From NCBI GenBank assembly GCA_964304625.1, contig OZ199838.1, positions 2,046,001 to 2,110,000 of the forward strand: DNA of 64,000 nt, read 5' to 3'. Source of the stretch: Kudoa neothunni (taxonomy: Eukaryota > Cnidaria). Positions 13,501-26,344 of the stretch are shown in pieces. A program made the translations under genes and the position numbers. The notes beneath the pieces were generated by a model that saw only the letters and a program-made list of their open reading frames with translations, made no database searches and was not told the origin of the DNA. Each line of letters begins with the position of its first letter. Positions within the stretch are counted from its first letter, which is position 1.

Positions 13501-14823
13501 TGGTTACTCTTCTCCATAAATTTAGATGTTTTATTCGAAATTAGGCTTTTTTAGTTTAGTACTTGGAACTGTATAATATCAACAACAATGTTTATAAAAT
13601 GTTTGGAGTAGGTTGATCTTTAAAGTTTAGAATACCAATCGATTAATCAAGGTTCATGGCCGATTGTAAACAAGAATGTATTAAGTGTTGATGGGTTAAA
13701 ATAGCTTATAAATATGTTTAACGGTATTTTGATTTACTTAAAATCGAAAAAAAATAATTTCAAGCTGATTCCTCCTGGGGTTCCTCAGATACCCCAAGGG
13801 CGCACACCGAATTTTTTTGAGCTCGGTACGAGAAGGGTTAACATTGTTGGGAAATTTTAAGCTTAGTATACTATATAGAACTAAAATTTAACAAATATAT
13901 ATCGAAAAATATTATATACCATTATAAATTCAATTATTGGAATTAAATCGGTTTTTAAAAAGATGCGTAAAATCGGACCTATGTATACTATGTATAATAC
14001 ATAGATCGGTCCGTTGATTGTAGTATTTACTTTATTTACCTATTGTTACTAAAAATTTTAATTAAGAAGTTAACCTATTTATTACGTCATTATTATTATT
14101 TAAATTAACTTACTAAGGATTATCAATAAATTAATAGACTCCTTGCTTAGGGCTATAGCTTAAAAATATTATTAGAGTTAAAAATAGCACATTCCGATTG
14201 TCAGTCAACTCTTTACACTATTTAACAATGACATTGAACTATAATTAACTTTATATTAAATAAAATTAAATACATGTGCAATATTTAAAACAAGAAAAAC
14301 AGACGGTGTATTTTGTTACATTTATCATTTATTTATTTTTGTATTGAACACAACACATTACTAGGCTTTTAAGATGAAATATTTGAGTGGTAAAAATTTC
14401 GAGGCACAGCCTTGGACTAATTTTGGAATTAAAACATTAAAAAACAAAACCTTCAATATTTCAACAAACTAGTGATCCCATCATTCCATTATTTAAAACA
14501 TACTATTTGGCTATTATTAGAAATAGATATAGAGACTACTCTGTCATATGAAAGCACACTTAAATCTATATTGGTATTCCAAGTACAAGGAAGAGAATAA
14601 AATAAACTATAATATGATTTACAAATAATCTGCTGATCTGATTCATTATTATAGGATGTTACCGAAAGGGGGTTATTTTATTTGGATATCACCCGAAGTT
14701 AATTAATACTTCGTAACTGGAGTTTATTTGAAATTAGCAAATAGATCTATATTGTTGTAATCTGTTTATTTGGTGTCTTAAGCCAGCTAAAATAAACTCA
14801 AATATTATATCCAGACTGGAACT
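10511..14823. other. Long AT-rich intergenic region
   Basis: No gene could be supported in these 4.3 kb. A minus-strand frame at 12297-12482 (FLREKILLFIDHF) faintly recalls the N-terminal part of Merlin/ISXO2-type transposases, but too weakly to call. Around 12900-13450 the composition is slightly richer in GC, with phrases such as GATCTCATGTGCCAC, without coding structure. One clear hairpin at 13974-14013 is listed separately. Confidence 0.4.
13974..14013. repeat. Imperfect 40-bp palindrome
   Basis: The arms CGGACC-TATGTAT and ATACATAGAT-CGGTCCG are inverted copies around a short loop. It could be a remnant of a small inverted-repeat element or a transcribed hairpin; nothing else supports a function. 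Confidence 0.5.
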
Positions 14824-16475
14824 ATGGAAACTGAAGATAAATGTTTCGTTTGTCTAGAGGTCATATATCATGAAGATGAATTTGTGACAGCTTCTGACAA
14901 TATGTATCATATGGATTGTTTTGTGTATGATTTACTTTTGGTTCCTCTGAACAATTGACACTCCAATCCACTAACATACTTTATATTTCTCTAGGTGTTC
15001 GTATTGCTTCAAGTCGTTAGTAGATGAGGAATATTACGAGGTAGACTAAAATGAATTTCTTTACTAAAATAGAATTAAAGAATCGATTTTATAACCACAA
15101 AGGACTAATTTAACGACTATTGTGTTTAGTTCGATTCACATTTGTTTTGCGAAAATCATTACTTGAAACTTTATGCCCCAACTTGTAAAGTTTGTGGTAT
15201 GTGTTCTGGCATAATATGAAGCCTAAAATGATTTTGATTGTCTAACTAGAAAGCGGTATAACTGGAAATATACGGTTGGTGAAACAATTCAGTTATCATG
15301 ACATCTGTTTCAATTGTCAAATATGCAAGAAAAGTCTCGAAGACGGGAGGGTTGTATGCACGGATGAAGGGTAAATATGAATGGAGGAGAAAATAATTAT
15401 CGTCAAATTTTCCTGATTTAGAATGATTGTATGTTCAAGTTGTCACAATGATAGAGACAGTAAGCCATTTTCTAATTAATTATCATTACGATAAAAAATC
15501 TTTAATTTTTTAGAGTTTGTTGGGAGTTGTGAATCATGCAAGTAGATCATGATTTTATTACATTAGTGTCTAAAAATTTGTGTTTATGTGTTAGTGACCC
15601 ACTGGTAAATGATGACTATATACTCTATAAGGGAAGTTATGTGCATCCCTACCACCATCGCTGTTTCAGCTGCCAGTAAATAGGCGTTTTATAATTGAGA
15701 TCGAGTTGGTTGATTGAGGTTATAGCGCGCTATTGAAGAAAGACGCAATCACTCACAGCGAAACCCTCTATTGTACCAGATGCTACGATTTTAAAATTGC
15801 AAAGATTTGTTGTGTTTGCAAGTAAGTTATATATGACAACTTTTGCAGTTTTTCGCTCCATCAAACCATTAAAAAATTTTTCTAATCGATTAGAAGATCA
15901 ATAAGTGGGATTGGTGTGTATGTGGACGATAGATATTATCACCCCGAGGTAGATTACATTTGACAAATTCTATTTTTACCAACCTATAATTTCAAGCATT
16001 TCAACTGTTCTGTTTGCTGCATTACTCTCAAGGCCGAGACCTTTTATTCAATAAAAAATTATATGTTTTGTAAAACACACTATAATCAGGTATTCGTTGA
16101 TACTCACTTAAAACTCATTATCGCTCGCTTGCTATGATGTTTAAAATTGTATTTAGTATTTCGTCACTCCTTGCTTTCTTTGTGGGGAAGGAGACGCGGA
16201 AAAAAACACCAAACTTTACGGGAAATTTCACTGCCCCAAGCATCGAATCTGTTATCACTGTTTGCGATGTATGGAAGACAAGTAATTTTTTACAAATTAA
16301 ACTCACACCTTATGCGACTATTCCAAATGAATTAAGAACCAATGTGGTCGAGTACGATAACAAGCCTATCTGCGAAACCTGCTTCAAAGAGATGCCAGTT
16401 AAAATCAAAAAAGTTATTAGACACGTATTTTTGGAATCAAAACCATACTCAACAGCTGCAAAGAATACACAATAA
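14824..16475 (+). CDS. LIMS: PINCH/LIMS adaptor with five LIM domains
   Basis: Twelve exons: 14824-14924, 14995-15040, 15130-15196, 15250-15370, 15422-15459, 15514-15541, 15595-15675, 15726-15821, 15894-15948, 15997-16089, 16157-16281 and 16337-16475. They sum to 990 nt and encode 329 aa, close to the ~325 aa of PINCH1. Five LIM zinc-binding domains follow one another. LIM1 has CFVC, HMDCFVCSYC and FCENHY. LIM2 has CKVC, HDICFNCQIC and CSSC. LIM3 has CESC, HRCFSC and YCTRC. LIM4 has CCVC, HFNCSVC and FCKTHYNQ. LIM5 has CFLC, CYHCLRC and CETCF. The phrases KTHYNQ after LIM4 and the basic tail FKEMPVKIKKVIRH match PINCH positions exactly. PINCH binds integrin-linked kinase through LIM1 and, with parvin, forms the IPP complex that links integrins to actin. 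Introns are 48-89 bp. The sequence is much diverged from vertebrate and arthropod PINCH but keeps nearly all zinc ligands. Confidence 0.92.
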
Positions 16476-16545
16476 CAAAAGTATCATTTTGTCTATGGCT
16501 TGGTGCTAACTTAGCAACTAGCTAACCACCAAACTATATCAACAC

Positions 16546-16574
16546 AATATATATATAAATATATATATATATAT
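16546..16574. repeat. TA dinucleotide microsatellite
   Basis: Short run of alternating A and T just downstream of the PINCH stop codon, interrupted once. Confidence 0.8.
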
Positions 16575-16692
16575 GAATCGGTGATTATTATGGATTTTTT
16601 TGTTAGTTGTTATCTTTATTTAACCATTTGCTAAAAAAATATGTTATCAACACAACAACTAATACAAATATATTATCAATATGTATTATCAA

Positions 16693-19600
16693 TTACAATG
16701 GTACTGGAGTTTTGAGGATATTGAAACCGTAGGGTAATTGAGGAAATACAGTGTGCAAATAGAAATAACAGTGCCCAACCAATATACCTAGAATAAAAAA
16801 TGACTGTGTCGTTAATATTTGCGAGAGATTATTGGTAGGGTAAATATGACGAGGGCGACTAATTTCTACTAATTTTATCTGATTAAAACAGCTTTGACTA
16901 TGTTTGATTTATTATCACTTATAATAGTTTTAAAGCAGATGTAAAATTATTTTATATGATAAATAAATTAAAAAGTTTTTTGAAATCTGTATACGATGTG
17001 ATGTAATTTAACATAGAACAGCGCTTCCCAATAAAATTTGACTCGCACCCCTTTTCACACGATAAGATGTAACTGACTTAAAATTTATCAAAAATTATTT
17101 TCAATTTTGATCGGATCTCACACCACCTAAGACCAAAGTTCGCACCCCTGGCATAGAATATTGTTGCGCATGCTCATATGTAATTAGGAATTATATTCGT
17201 TTCTACTTAAAAAATTCTAATTAAACCAAAAATAATCCAGAGGATTATATTTTTTTAAATTAAAAAACAACTCTGCCATTAGTGATTAAAAAAAGAGAAT
17301 AAAAGCTCTTCACATTATCACTGAACATAAATGAAATAATTTTAAAATGTTCAAAAATAATATTAATACTACGTAGATAACGTTGTTTCTTTGAAAAAAA
17401 GTCCAATCTTAAATTTGTTTTATTTCGGGAAATAAAACTTGAATTTACGTTCGAATTGGGATTTTAAATATTTTGCTACCAATAATTACACTACACTAGA
17501 TAACCGATAGTGCGGCATATAATACTACCGGAATAATAATTGAGTGAGTTACTTTGAATTTAAATCTACGTGATTTGGTTGAATTTTAGCGCGTACTATC
17601 AGCCAGTCACGTGATACAAATACATTGATACTTTCCTACTTTATTTCAAAAATATTTCAAACGGATGAATTATTCACGAAAAGTATGAAATAGCCGAAAC
17701 GTAACCCAGTTTGTGCTTAAAAGTGCAATAATAGCCATCATTAGACATTTTACAATATACGCTGTATCTAAGTTAAATAAAAGTTGTAAATATTTTAAAT
17801 TATTGATATGGCTCAAAAATGAAATCACGGGTACACTGAGAAGAGAAATGACCCATCAGTTAATCATAACTTAGGTTGAGGGATTTGATAAAGTAAAAAA
17901 TCCAAATTAATTTCAGATGATAAAATAATTATAACTAAAGAATTAATTAATGTGATAACGATTGGCTCAACTATTATTTAGGATATTCCTAAAACTAACT
18001 GAATTGGTTATTAAAGGAATACTTTTCCATTCATAATCTGCTAAAGTTGGTATAAATACGGGTATTAATTTCTTCATCCAAGTTGAAAATTTTTTTAACA
18101 TTTCTCTTGAGATTTTATATTTAAATAAGAGATGGGGGCTAAATTACAGTGACTGGGACTCGCTTGGGATAAAATGGACAAACTTTGATAAACATTGTAA
18201 CAATTAAAATATATGATTGTTACTCATTATATATTTAAATAACGTTGATAATTCTTTGCCGAAATATTTTCTCCAATACATAAAATCGGCAACATAATGA
18301 GGAAGTGTTTCTGGGTTTATATTTGTTGCGTTCCGATATTTACGCTTAAAAGCCCCCCAGGTGGCTTCAATTCTGTTAATGTATATTCCCTCAGAGAAAA
18401 TAAACTTCCTTCGGTAAATAACTATCCCAGGCACAAAACCCAACTCAGTCAAGCTATCATACTCTTTCCAACCGTTCGCCCAAATAATCGAGTCTTCTTC
18501 GACGTTGTCAAGGATTTTTTTCAGGCATGTCTTTATTTCTTCGCTGAGTTGAGTGCAAAAAACCATTTCCATTTTCGTTGATACCATTAATCATCCAATA
18601 TTGTTGATTACGAAGAATCCTTCCCACGTTGTATTTTATTATAAATATAGCGGTCTCATCAATTTGAACGATAACTCCCTCTCCGCCAATTTTGGAAAAT
18701 TCCTCATCCAATTTATAGGTCATAAAACCATATATTACATTTATCCATTCACATATGCACATATGGTGGAATTGGATGATATTCCAATATGTTTTCGAAT
18801 TTTCTCATAAGTCATGGATGGGTTTTGAATTGTCGAAATGATAAATATGAGGATTTTCCACAACGGAAGTCTAGATATTTCAAAAATAGTTCCCTTTCAA
18901 ATCTGTCTTTTTTCTGCATAAAGTGCATTTATACTGATATCCATCATCAGTATCTTCTCTTTTAGAAAAAAAATTTTGACCGACACACAAATATTGAGAA
19001 TAAGTTGGTATCAATCCGCGATTTTGTAATGTCTTTATTGTATAGTCTAAATCATCACGAAGATGGTCATAATCCATATTAGTGATATCATCAATATTCT
19101 CGAAAGTATATATTTTCTTGTTAAAATTCATCGCGCCACAAATACAACGATCAGTTATGAATATTGTCGGAGCGAGGCATAGTCACTGTAATTTAGCCAA
19201 AAGTTTCAAACTATGAATAAATCATTTGTGTTTAAAAAATGATTTATACTAAATTAAAACGAAAGTTGTAAAGCTTAGAAAATGAGGTAATAATATAATA
19301 TGGATTTCCATAGAAGAACATAAACATGAGCTTATGATTAACGGTCAATACAGAAAACTTTCTGAATATAACATATTAAAATTCAACCATGTTCATTTAT
19401 AGGATTTTGGAATTTTTAGATGAAAAGGGAATGAAATTTGAGATATTTCACAAAAAATAATAAATTCAGTGTAAACGAATATAGAATAAATAATAAAAAA
19501 TATTTCGGCGCAAATTACATCAGGAAATCGATTTTCCGTAATCTCCTACGGATCAGAGAAATGTTATTGAAAATGCAACACTGATCGAGTTTACGTATTT

Positions 19601-21287
19601 TTTTGATGCTTGCACAGATAATTAAAATATTTTGTATTGAAGCAATATAAAAATGTTCACAATTATTAATTTTAGGAATGATTTTTCTCTTCTCAACATA
19701 ACTTGAATTAAATTTGGTGGTTATGCATTTAGAACATCATCATTTTAAATAATGTGGTTTTTAATCGAAATACTTTTGTAGTTGGACTTTGAAAAATAAA
19801 CCGTTCGTTTATTGAGAGATAGTAATAAACTTGTTGAATTATTTGAAAAATACATGATGACATTATGTAATTTAGTTTTATTGTTAAAAATTGAGATTCA
19901 GAGACACATACAAATGGTGAACGGCATTTTTGAAATTACTATTTTAACAAATTAGGTCTATTTTAAATATTTCATCATCACTCTTGCTTTCTTATTTTAC
20001 TCAAATTGACTGGGTTAATTTTTATAATCGTTAAAAAAATCGTCAAGTCATGTCATGTGATGACAAATCCACGTAAGATCTGAACAACTACCAGAAATGG
20101 ACGTACAAAATTAGCTCATAAATCATGTTAGATCCCTTCTCTAGATGTGAATTTGATTCCAGGCATAAACCAAAGTTTACTTTAGAAACTTTGTACATAT
20201 TGCAATGATTTGACATTGTTTTATCGATTGAATAGTATAGTTTATATAGATTGTACAAAAAAGACGGTAGAAGATCTTGCAGTAATAGCATTTGATTTCT
20301 ACTACTAGTGATGGTGACGGTTTTAAGTGCATAAATCGCCAACCAAGAAAATTGACAATTTTTAAATTAAGGCGTGACATATAACCATAAAGTCTCCTAA
20401 AAATAATAAATTTTGAACTTCTTTATTAATTTTAATCGCCTATTATATATAATACATCGGTTTTCTTGCCTCTAATGCTTTTAATCAATTATAAACTATA
20501 GCGTAAAAAGTATTTTTTTATTTTGAATGAATCCAAACTTATTTTATACGATGAAATTAATTCGGAGTTTTCCAACCAGATCAAAATCGCGAACCGTATA
20601 AGACTTACTACCGGCTTTCGTTCGCAAATTAAAAAAAATGGATAAATAATAAACTTTTCTTTACCGATAAATTATTTACAAAGTTATCATGGATTTAATT
20701 AATTTAAAAAAAGGATTTTCAAAATTAAGTTAGGTTAAATCGTTAATCCCAATTTTTTTACAAAAAAACATAAATAAATTACTTTTTACTTGTAATTTTA
20801 GGTTTTAATTGCATAAAATAAACTTTCTTAATTTACAGAAATAAAGATAGACTCTGATAATCATATATAAGAGAAGAGAAAGTAAAAGTACATAAAACCA
20901 ACTACTTACTGTATCCGTATAGAATTTTTTCATACAATGCTCAAAAATTCAAAAAATAAAATTTGATAGAACTGACAATTTACAAAATTTTATCTCACTT
21001 TTTAAGTGATATTTTTTTATTAAAACAACCTTAAGAATGTATTTTTAATTATTCTAATTTAAAAAGAAATTCTACACTCACGCTGAATAATAAAGGAAAT
21101 ACAAATTTCCTATTATTGGTTGCAAGCTTTGTCAGAAATTTATTTATGTTCACAGTGGAACTACGTTGTAGCGGTTGTCTAATTCGATTACGTAATTCAA
21201 TCGATAGATACATACCCGTAAAAGTTCTGGTTTATGTTAACGCGCCTGTGTATTGAAAATTAATTTGCCCCGCCAATAATCAATCAA

Positions 21288-21338
<51 letters not shown>

Positions 21339-22087
21339 CAAATTACCCAGTACGTCATTCTTCCAATGGTTGGGTTCAAACATTAGCGAAATCACGGCAA
21401 AAGCATACGGAAGATATATACCCTTGAACTCAATCACACCAAGTATACTGTAGACCTCATCGGGGCGGAATCGACTCCACACATACAAATACACCATCAA
21501 CAAATTTGTTGCCATGAAATGCATTTTATAAAACAGTTGAAAAATCTAAACACCAATCAAAAAAGTAAAACACATGAGTAGGAGAGGGAATCCCATACAT
21601 TAAATATCAACATGATCACAAAAATAAAGTACAAAAAATCTCCGGTGCGACGATAATAACAACGCACCTCCAACAAACGCATATAGCTTCCCCTAAATTG
21701 AAATCGTCATACACACATCGTTATCACTAATAAAAACTCACATAAAGATCATATAGAATACGGGTGTCGAATCAAACTCCCCAACATACAAAAATGAGGT
21801 CAGCAATCGATAGAACTATATTTTTATTCGATTGTGCCGAGTAATTTTATTTAAAATTCGCTCATTATAAACTACTTGAAATTTTCGAAATATCATAAAC
21901 GCACTGTAATGCAAATCGTACACATGAATAAAATCCAACGACTACATAAAAATACGATTTATCTCTTTAACAACGCATATCTACAACTTACAACCAATAT
22001 CGATGTGGCCAGCATAGCCACTAAATACAACCCGGTCACAGGTGGCATGTCTGTTATCAACAATGGCAAGTCATTTAGGTTGAACAT
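16693..22087 (-). CDS. DERL: Derlin, ER-associated degradation channel protein
   Basis: Six exons: 22087-21992, 21941-21876, 21815-21742, 21692-21572, 21545-21347 and 16787-16693. They total 651 nt and encode 216 aa. Recognisable Derlin landmarks in order: MPPVTGLYL (family: IPPVSRAY), FRKFQFYRLLTSFLYVGEF (IWRLITNFLFFG), YMRLLE (YCRMLEE), YRRTGDFLYF (GRTADFVFM), VYLYVWSRFRP (LVYVWSRRNP), YLPYAFAVISL, then GILVGHCYFYL, VFPQLPYGFNILKTP (VGHIYFF, VFPNQPGGIRILKTP). Derlins are rhomboid-like pseudoproteases that pass misfolded proteins out of the ER. The first five exons lie within 741 bp, with introns of 50, 60, 49 and 26 bp. The last intron is 4559 bp and contains a Merlin transposon and a TA tract. 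The protein stops six residues after the KTP motif's start, so the p97-binding tail of Derlin-1/2 is missing. An alternative splice from the CCA in KTP to CAAATGGTTAAATAA near 16610 would only change the last residues. Confidence 0.9.
18137..19198 (-). mobile_element. Merlin (IS1016/ISXO2-like) DNA transposon inside Derlin intron 5
   Basis: A transposase reads right to left in pieces (19131-18880, then ~18875-18740, 18762-18508, 18587-18204). The signature of the ISXO2/Merlin nuclease is present: VQIDETAIFIIKYNVGRI, QQYWMINGI, then WANGWKEYDSL and INRIEATWGAFKRKYR, plus HYVADFMYWRKYF near the end. Perfect 18-bp terminal inverted repeats GGCTAAATTACAGTGACT bound it at 18137-18154 and 19181-19198. 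The frame is interrupted by about three shifts. The second catalytic position, normally Asp in a SDxW-type motif, reads Asn (WANGW). No matching 8-bp target duplication is seen next to the repeats, so the copy is probably old. It lies in the same orientation as the host gene. Confidence 0.85.
21292..21336. repeat. TA microsatellite beside the Derlin exon-5 donor
   Basis: About 22 uninterrupted TA units starting ten bases inside the long Derlin intron. Length is likely to vary between individuals. Confidence 0.9.
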
Positions 22088-22661
22088 AGCAGCAGTCAAT
22101 TCTGACTTGAAACTGCGTACGCATGCCGACATTTTATTTACCAATTCAGAAACACCGCAACTATCCCTTATTTGGAATATCCAAATGTGTATATAATATT
22201 GGAAATTTTGCGAGATGTTTAATAGCTTTTATCAACGTTTGAATATCATAATTTATTATGATAAGATCGTTATTTTTGAATAAATTGAAATATTATTAAT
22301 TTTATTTAATTGAAATATTATTTCTTTGGATTTTAAAATAGTTGAGTGATTTAAATTTATAGACTTATTTTGATTTATTCTATTAATACAAGAAGGATAT
22401 GATACTGAAAAATATAATGGCACTTTTGATTACTACATAATTCGGTGCAGCCTCGGAGTTCTAACACACATAGAAAAGGTATTCAGAACAAAAAACAATG
22501 AGGAAAAGAAATTCTAGAAGGAGAATCGCCCGACCAAATCGTGCAACCGTCATCAAAGCATATACCTTTATGATCTATCATACGACAACCAACAAATATT
22601 TGTCCTATATTTCATTTTCATTTATTATTTATTATTATCATTATTATTATTATTAATTATA
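22088..22661. other. Derlin upstream region
   Basis: AT-rich, with an ATT-rich simple repeat at about 22620-22655. A 106-codon plus-strand frame (21876-22196) overlaps the real Derlin exons antisense and is not a gene. No promoter motif is clear. Confidence 0.4.
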
Positions 22662-23661
22662 CAGTAAATAACCAATTTCACGCATTTTTTAAGAACCTAT
22701 TTGGCTAGAATATTGATTGGTCATTGTTTATATAGTATGTCTCTTATAATATTTCAATAAAAATTATTTTAAAAAGCTGCTAAATAACGTAACTAAATGT
22801 CACGTGATTGACCAATTTCACGCACTTTTTCGGTTACTTCTTGTTTATTATTTAGTTAGATCAATATTGAATGCCAAAAAATTCCTAATCTATATCTATT
22901 GTTGAAGGGTGTAATATTACCAATTATTATGAACGTCTCCAATGTAATGATCCAAAAACTGCCACTGTATCACGTTTTAAATATCTATTATCTCGACTCC
23001 TAATGGCATCCTAGAGATGAAAAATAAAATGATCAAAACCTTTAAATGTTTGTAGAATCTAAAAGTAGACATTATTTGCATGCTGGACAATTTAATTCTG
23101 TTGACGAAGATGTATATGAATGGATTGGGTGGACAGGAAACAGAAAGATTGTAGTAGGTGTCGTCACGATAATCATCAAAAGAAATCAATTAGCCGAAGA
23201 AAAAGGTTTATCTTCATGTGCAATTGTGCAATTCGTGGAGGGTTTCGTTGTTTTAAAAGAGGTCCAACATTTTAAAAAAATTGTTTATTAATTAATCTGC
23301 TGATGCTACACCTGAAACTAATTCAGAATGGATCAATCAAATCGGAACATTTTTTAAAAGATACTCTGAAAATTTGACTTACAATGTAAACGAAACTGCC
23401 TTATTCTATCGATAGCAACAAGAAGAGTATTTCATAGATCGTTGAAAAATATTTTTGGTGCTGTTAACATGTTTCTCGAGTTTTAACTATCGTTTAAAAA
23501 TTAATATATAGTTAACTAGTCTTTATAAACGCAATTTAATCATTATTAAATAATTTTTTTCCTGAAATAATTGCGTTTGTAAGTGCGTGAAATTGGACGT
23601 GACCAGTTTGACCCATTTTTTCTTGGTCCCCAGGGGATTATGTGAAATTGGTTTCTTATTG
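22662..23661 (+). mobile_element. Tigger/pogo-like DNA transposon remnant, ~1.0 kb
   Basis: Ends read CAGTAAATAACCAATTTCAC on the left and, inverted, CAATAAGAAACCAATTTCAC on the right, flanked by TA, the usual pogo/Tigger target. A second, inner copy of the motif CCAATTTCACGCACTT stands at about 22812 and inverted at about 23581, so each end carries the repeat twice. Inside, VDEDVYEW...QLAEEKGLSS (23046-23291) resembles the CENP-B-type helix-turn-helix, and TYNVNETALFYR (near 23380) matches the first catalytic motif of DDE_1 transposases (CDETGLFYR) with Asp replaced by Asn. Most of the catalytic domain is missing. Internally deleted and dead. Confidence 0.7.
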
Positions 23662-26344
23662 TACTTAATATTTATTTGTTTTATTTTATTTTATAGACAC
23701 AAAGTATCATGTTTTTCATAGACAAGAATAGAAATATTTATTTATTTATTTATTTGATGCGCAGAGACGAATTAAACTCACTTTCATTACGTTGCGGGGG
23801 AAAAATTATGGACTTGGCTATTTGCATGGATACATTTAATCCAATCCCCTCTCGGGACTGATTATACGCATGGATGGGAATATCTCCTAGAATATGTGAG
23901 ATATTTAAAATTTGATTTCACATTTACGATAGGTTATATTTTTCCTAAAAAATTTTCTAAAATTTTCTTAGTGCTTTTAAATGGAGGATTTGTGCATTTA
24001 AACCATTCGTTAACCATCTCTTATGCATAAAAATCGTATTTTTCTTGAGTTAATAACAATATCCAAAGGTTATTTACGGTATTCAGTACAATTAAGTCAA
24101 ATTATTTACCAAATCGTACGTTACCAACTCGAATGAGACTCGCGTACGAGACAAACTTTCACACTTAATTCCGATGGCTAAAAATAATAAAAAAAATTAG
24201 GTTACCAAAATTCGTCTTATTTTTTTAATGAAACGATGTTTTTACCGGTCGGTTGTTATTATCTTTTTAATGTTTTAATTATATGCTCTCAAGCTTGAAA
24301 ATAATTTTATCGATTTCTTAAAATACTAGTTTTATTAAATTTATTGAGCGAAAATTTTTTAAATCAATATTAAATCAAAATTTTATTTTCAAAAAATTTA
24401 ATTCAATTCTTCTTGATAAATGTTTAGGGAACCCAATAACAGACGTTCCACTCATTTTCCTCCTCCTTATAACTTTTATTTTGGATACTTCCTCCATTAT
24501 AATATTAGATCAGTAAAGTACCAGGCGAGTATAAAAATGATGGAAAGTTTCGTTGTTACTTATAGTATCATACGATTGTAAATATTTGGTAATCATTATA
24601 TGTTTTCTTTCAATTCTAATGGATTTCAGGTAACAGAACAATATGAAGAATTCTTACAGAGTTGAAAATCTTTTAATAATACCTTCGATATTTCATTTGT
24701 CAATTCCAATCTATCATTTGTGCAGTTTTCAAAATAATTTTCAGCATAACTTAGCCAACGATCCATTCACTTACGATCAGTTTCCTTCTTTTATCAAAAT
24801 AAATATAGGGATTGTAAAATCCTTGCCCATATAATTCATCACATATGGAAACAACTTGATCGTTACTAATACTACAAACTATTTTATCGAAAATCTTCAC
24901 AATAGATCTCTACTTCTCTGAATTTGTTATATATTTTCCTATTTTATCTTCACGTTGGAATATTTGTCAGAGGTGAAACCTACATATCAAAAGGGAGCAG
25001 ATTCAAAAGTCATCTTAAGACACTTTCTGAGGCATTGTTATTTATCTGTTATTATTGTTCATATTTATGTCTTCAGCCAAGGAGAAACAACTGATTCATT
25101 TAATAATCATTTGATCGAATCTTTAGATTCACCATACGATACATGCACTTGTTATAAGTCAAGCTAAACGAATCTTGTATAGTCGTTATAAAGAAAGATG
25201 CGCTAGAAATAAATATAGATACATCTAGCATATTTTAGTTTAATTGAAACGTGAGTTAAATAGTACAGTTCTCAAAAAGGGTATTCGCGGAGATTCACAC
25301 TTTAAATTAACCCATAGATGCAAAATAACTAAAAATTTTTGACATATTTTCAACGATTTGGATTAACGAAATCTAACTTATGATCATTTCTGTGAAGGTG
25401 TAAGTATCAATCCTGGCGTCCACTTAAAAATTTCATGGCCAAAAGATACCAACGCCAAATAATTCATTGTCGGAGTCGTATTTTTTTTGCATTCCCAAAT
25501 TATTTAAATCCCGTTAAAATGTTACCCTAAACGTTATTTTTGGCCGGGCCCCGAAAGTTTGTGCACCACCGTGTACGGGAGTCAAACAAGTAGAACTAGA
25601 TATAGAGTTAGAAGAAAATAGACGAAAATTAATTTTTATTACTCAAATTGACATCTCTTGGCCCGGAAAGAGCTTAACTAACTTTTTCCCATAAACAGCC
25701 ACAAATCACGTCAACTTCAACATAAACAATTTAAATAATCGGATGTAGTAAACGTACAACCATCTGTATTGAATTTAATCACGTAAAGCTAACTTTAGCG
25801 GGCGATTTCAATGAAATCTACGGACGCAGTATTTCCATTATAATGCTCCAATCAATGTAATTTTAACGTTCTCCGCCAATTCGTTATTCATAAAACATAT
25901 ATAGATTTTTTTGTTATATCTAAAACCATCAATAGAACCTTCAAAATGTGTTTATCATGTCAAATACGTTAAAACTCCACAAATAAGGAGCGTAGATGCG
26001 CAAAATCCCAAATATACAAGCCAGCATTATATAAAAAGTCAGATAATTTCGCTTAATTTAAATTTGATAAAGCATATAAAGGGGAAATTAACTTCAACCG
26101 ACCATCAGCAGGTCATAAGCAGATGTTAATCCTATTGTTGAACTCAAGTAATTCGTTAAACAAACTTTGAAGCGACAAAATCACCATTTTCTAAACACTT
26201 CTGGGAACATTCGGTCAAGTAAAAATGATTTAAATATTTTTTGAAACATTGTGATTTTGAAAAAATGTCATAAATGTCTCTCTACAAGGAAAAAGTTTTG
26301 ACACACACGGACACTTCAGCTTTATATATATAGTAGAAGTAGGT
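23662..26344. other. Intergenic region without a supported gene
   Basis: AT-rich. Short frames at 24643-24834, 24955-25167 and 25911-26129 show no motif and no splice-consistent neighbours. A CAGTTCTCAAAAAGGGTATT stretch next to a TA near 25264 looks like a Tigger-type terminus but no partner was found. Confidence 0.35.

Noticed and set aside
20088-20380. Overlapping minus-strand frames in the Derlin intron
   Set aside because: No motif and no splice phase compatible with the Derlin exons on either side.
21876-22196. 106-codon open frame on the plus strand
   Set aside because: It is antisense to the first two Derlin exons, whose minus-strand reading is strongly supported by family motifs and in-phase splicing.
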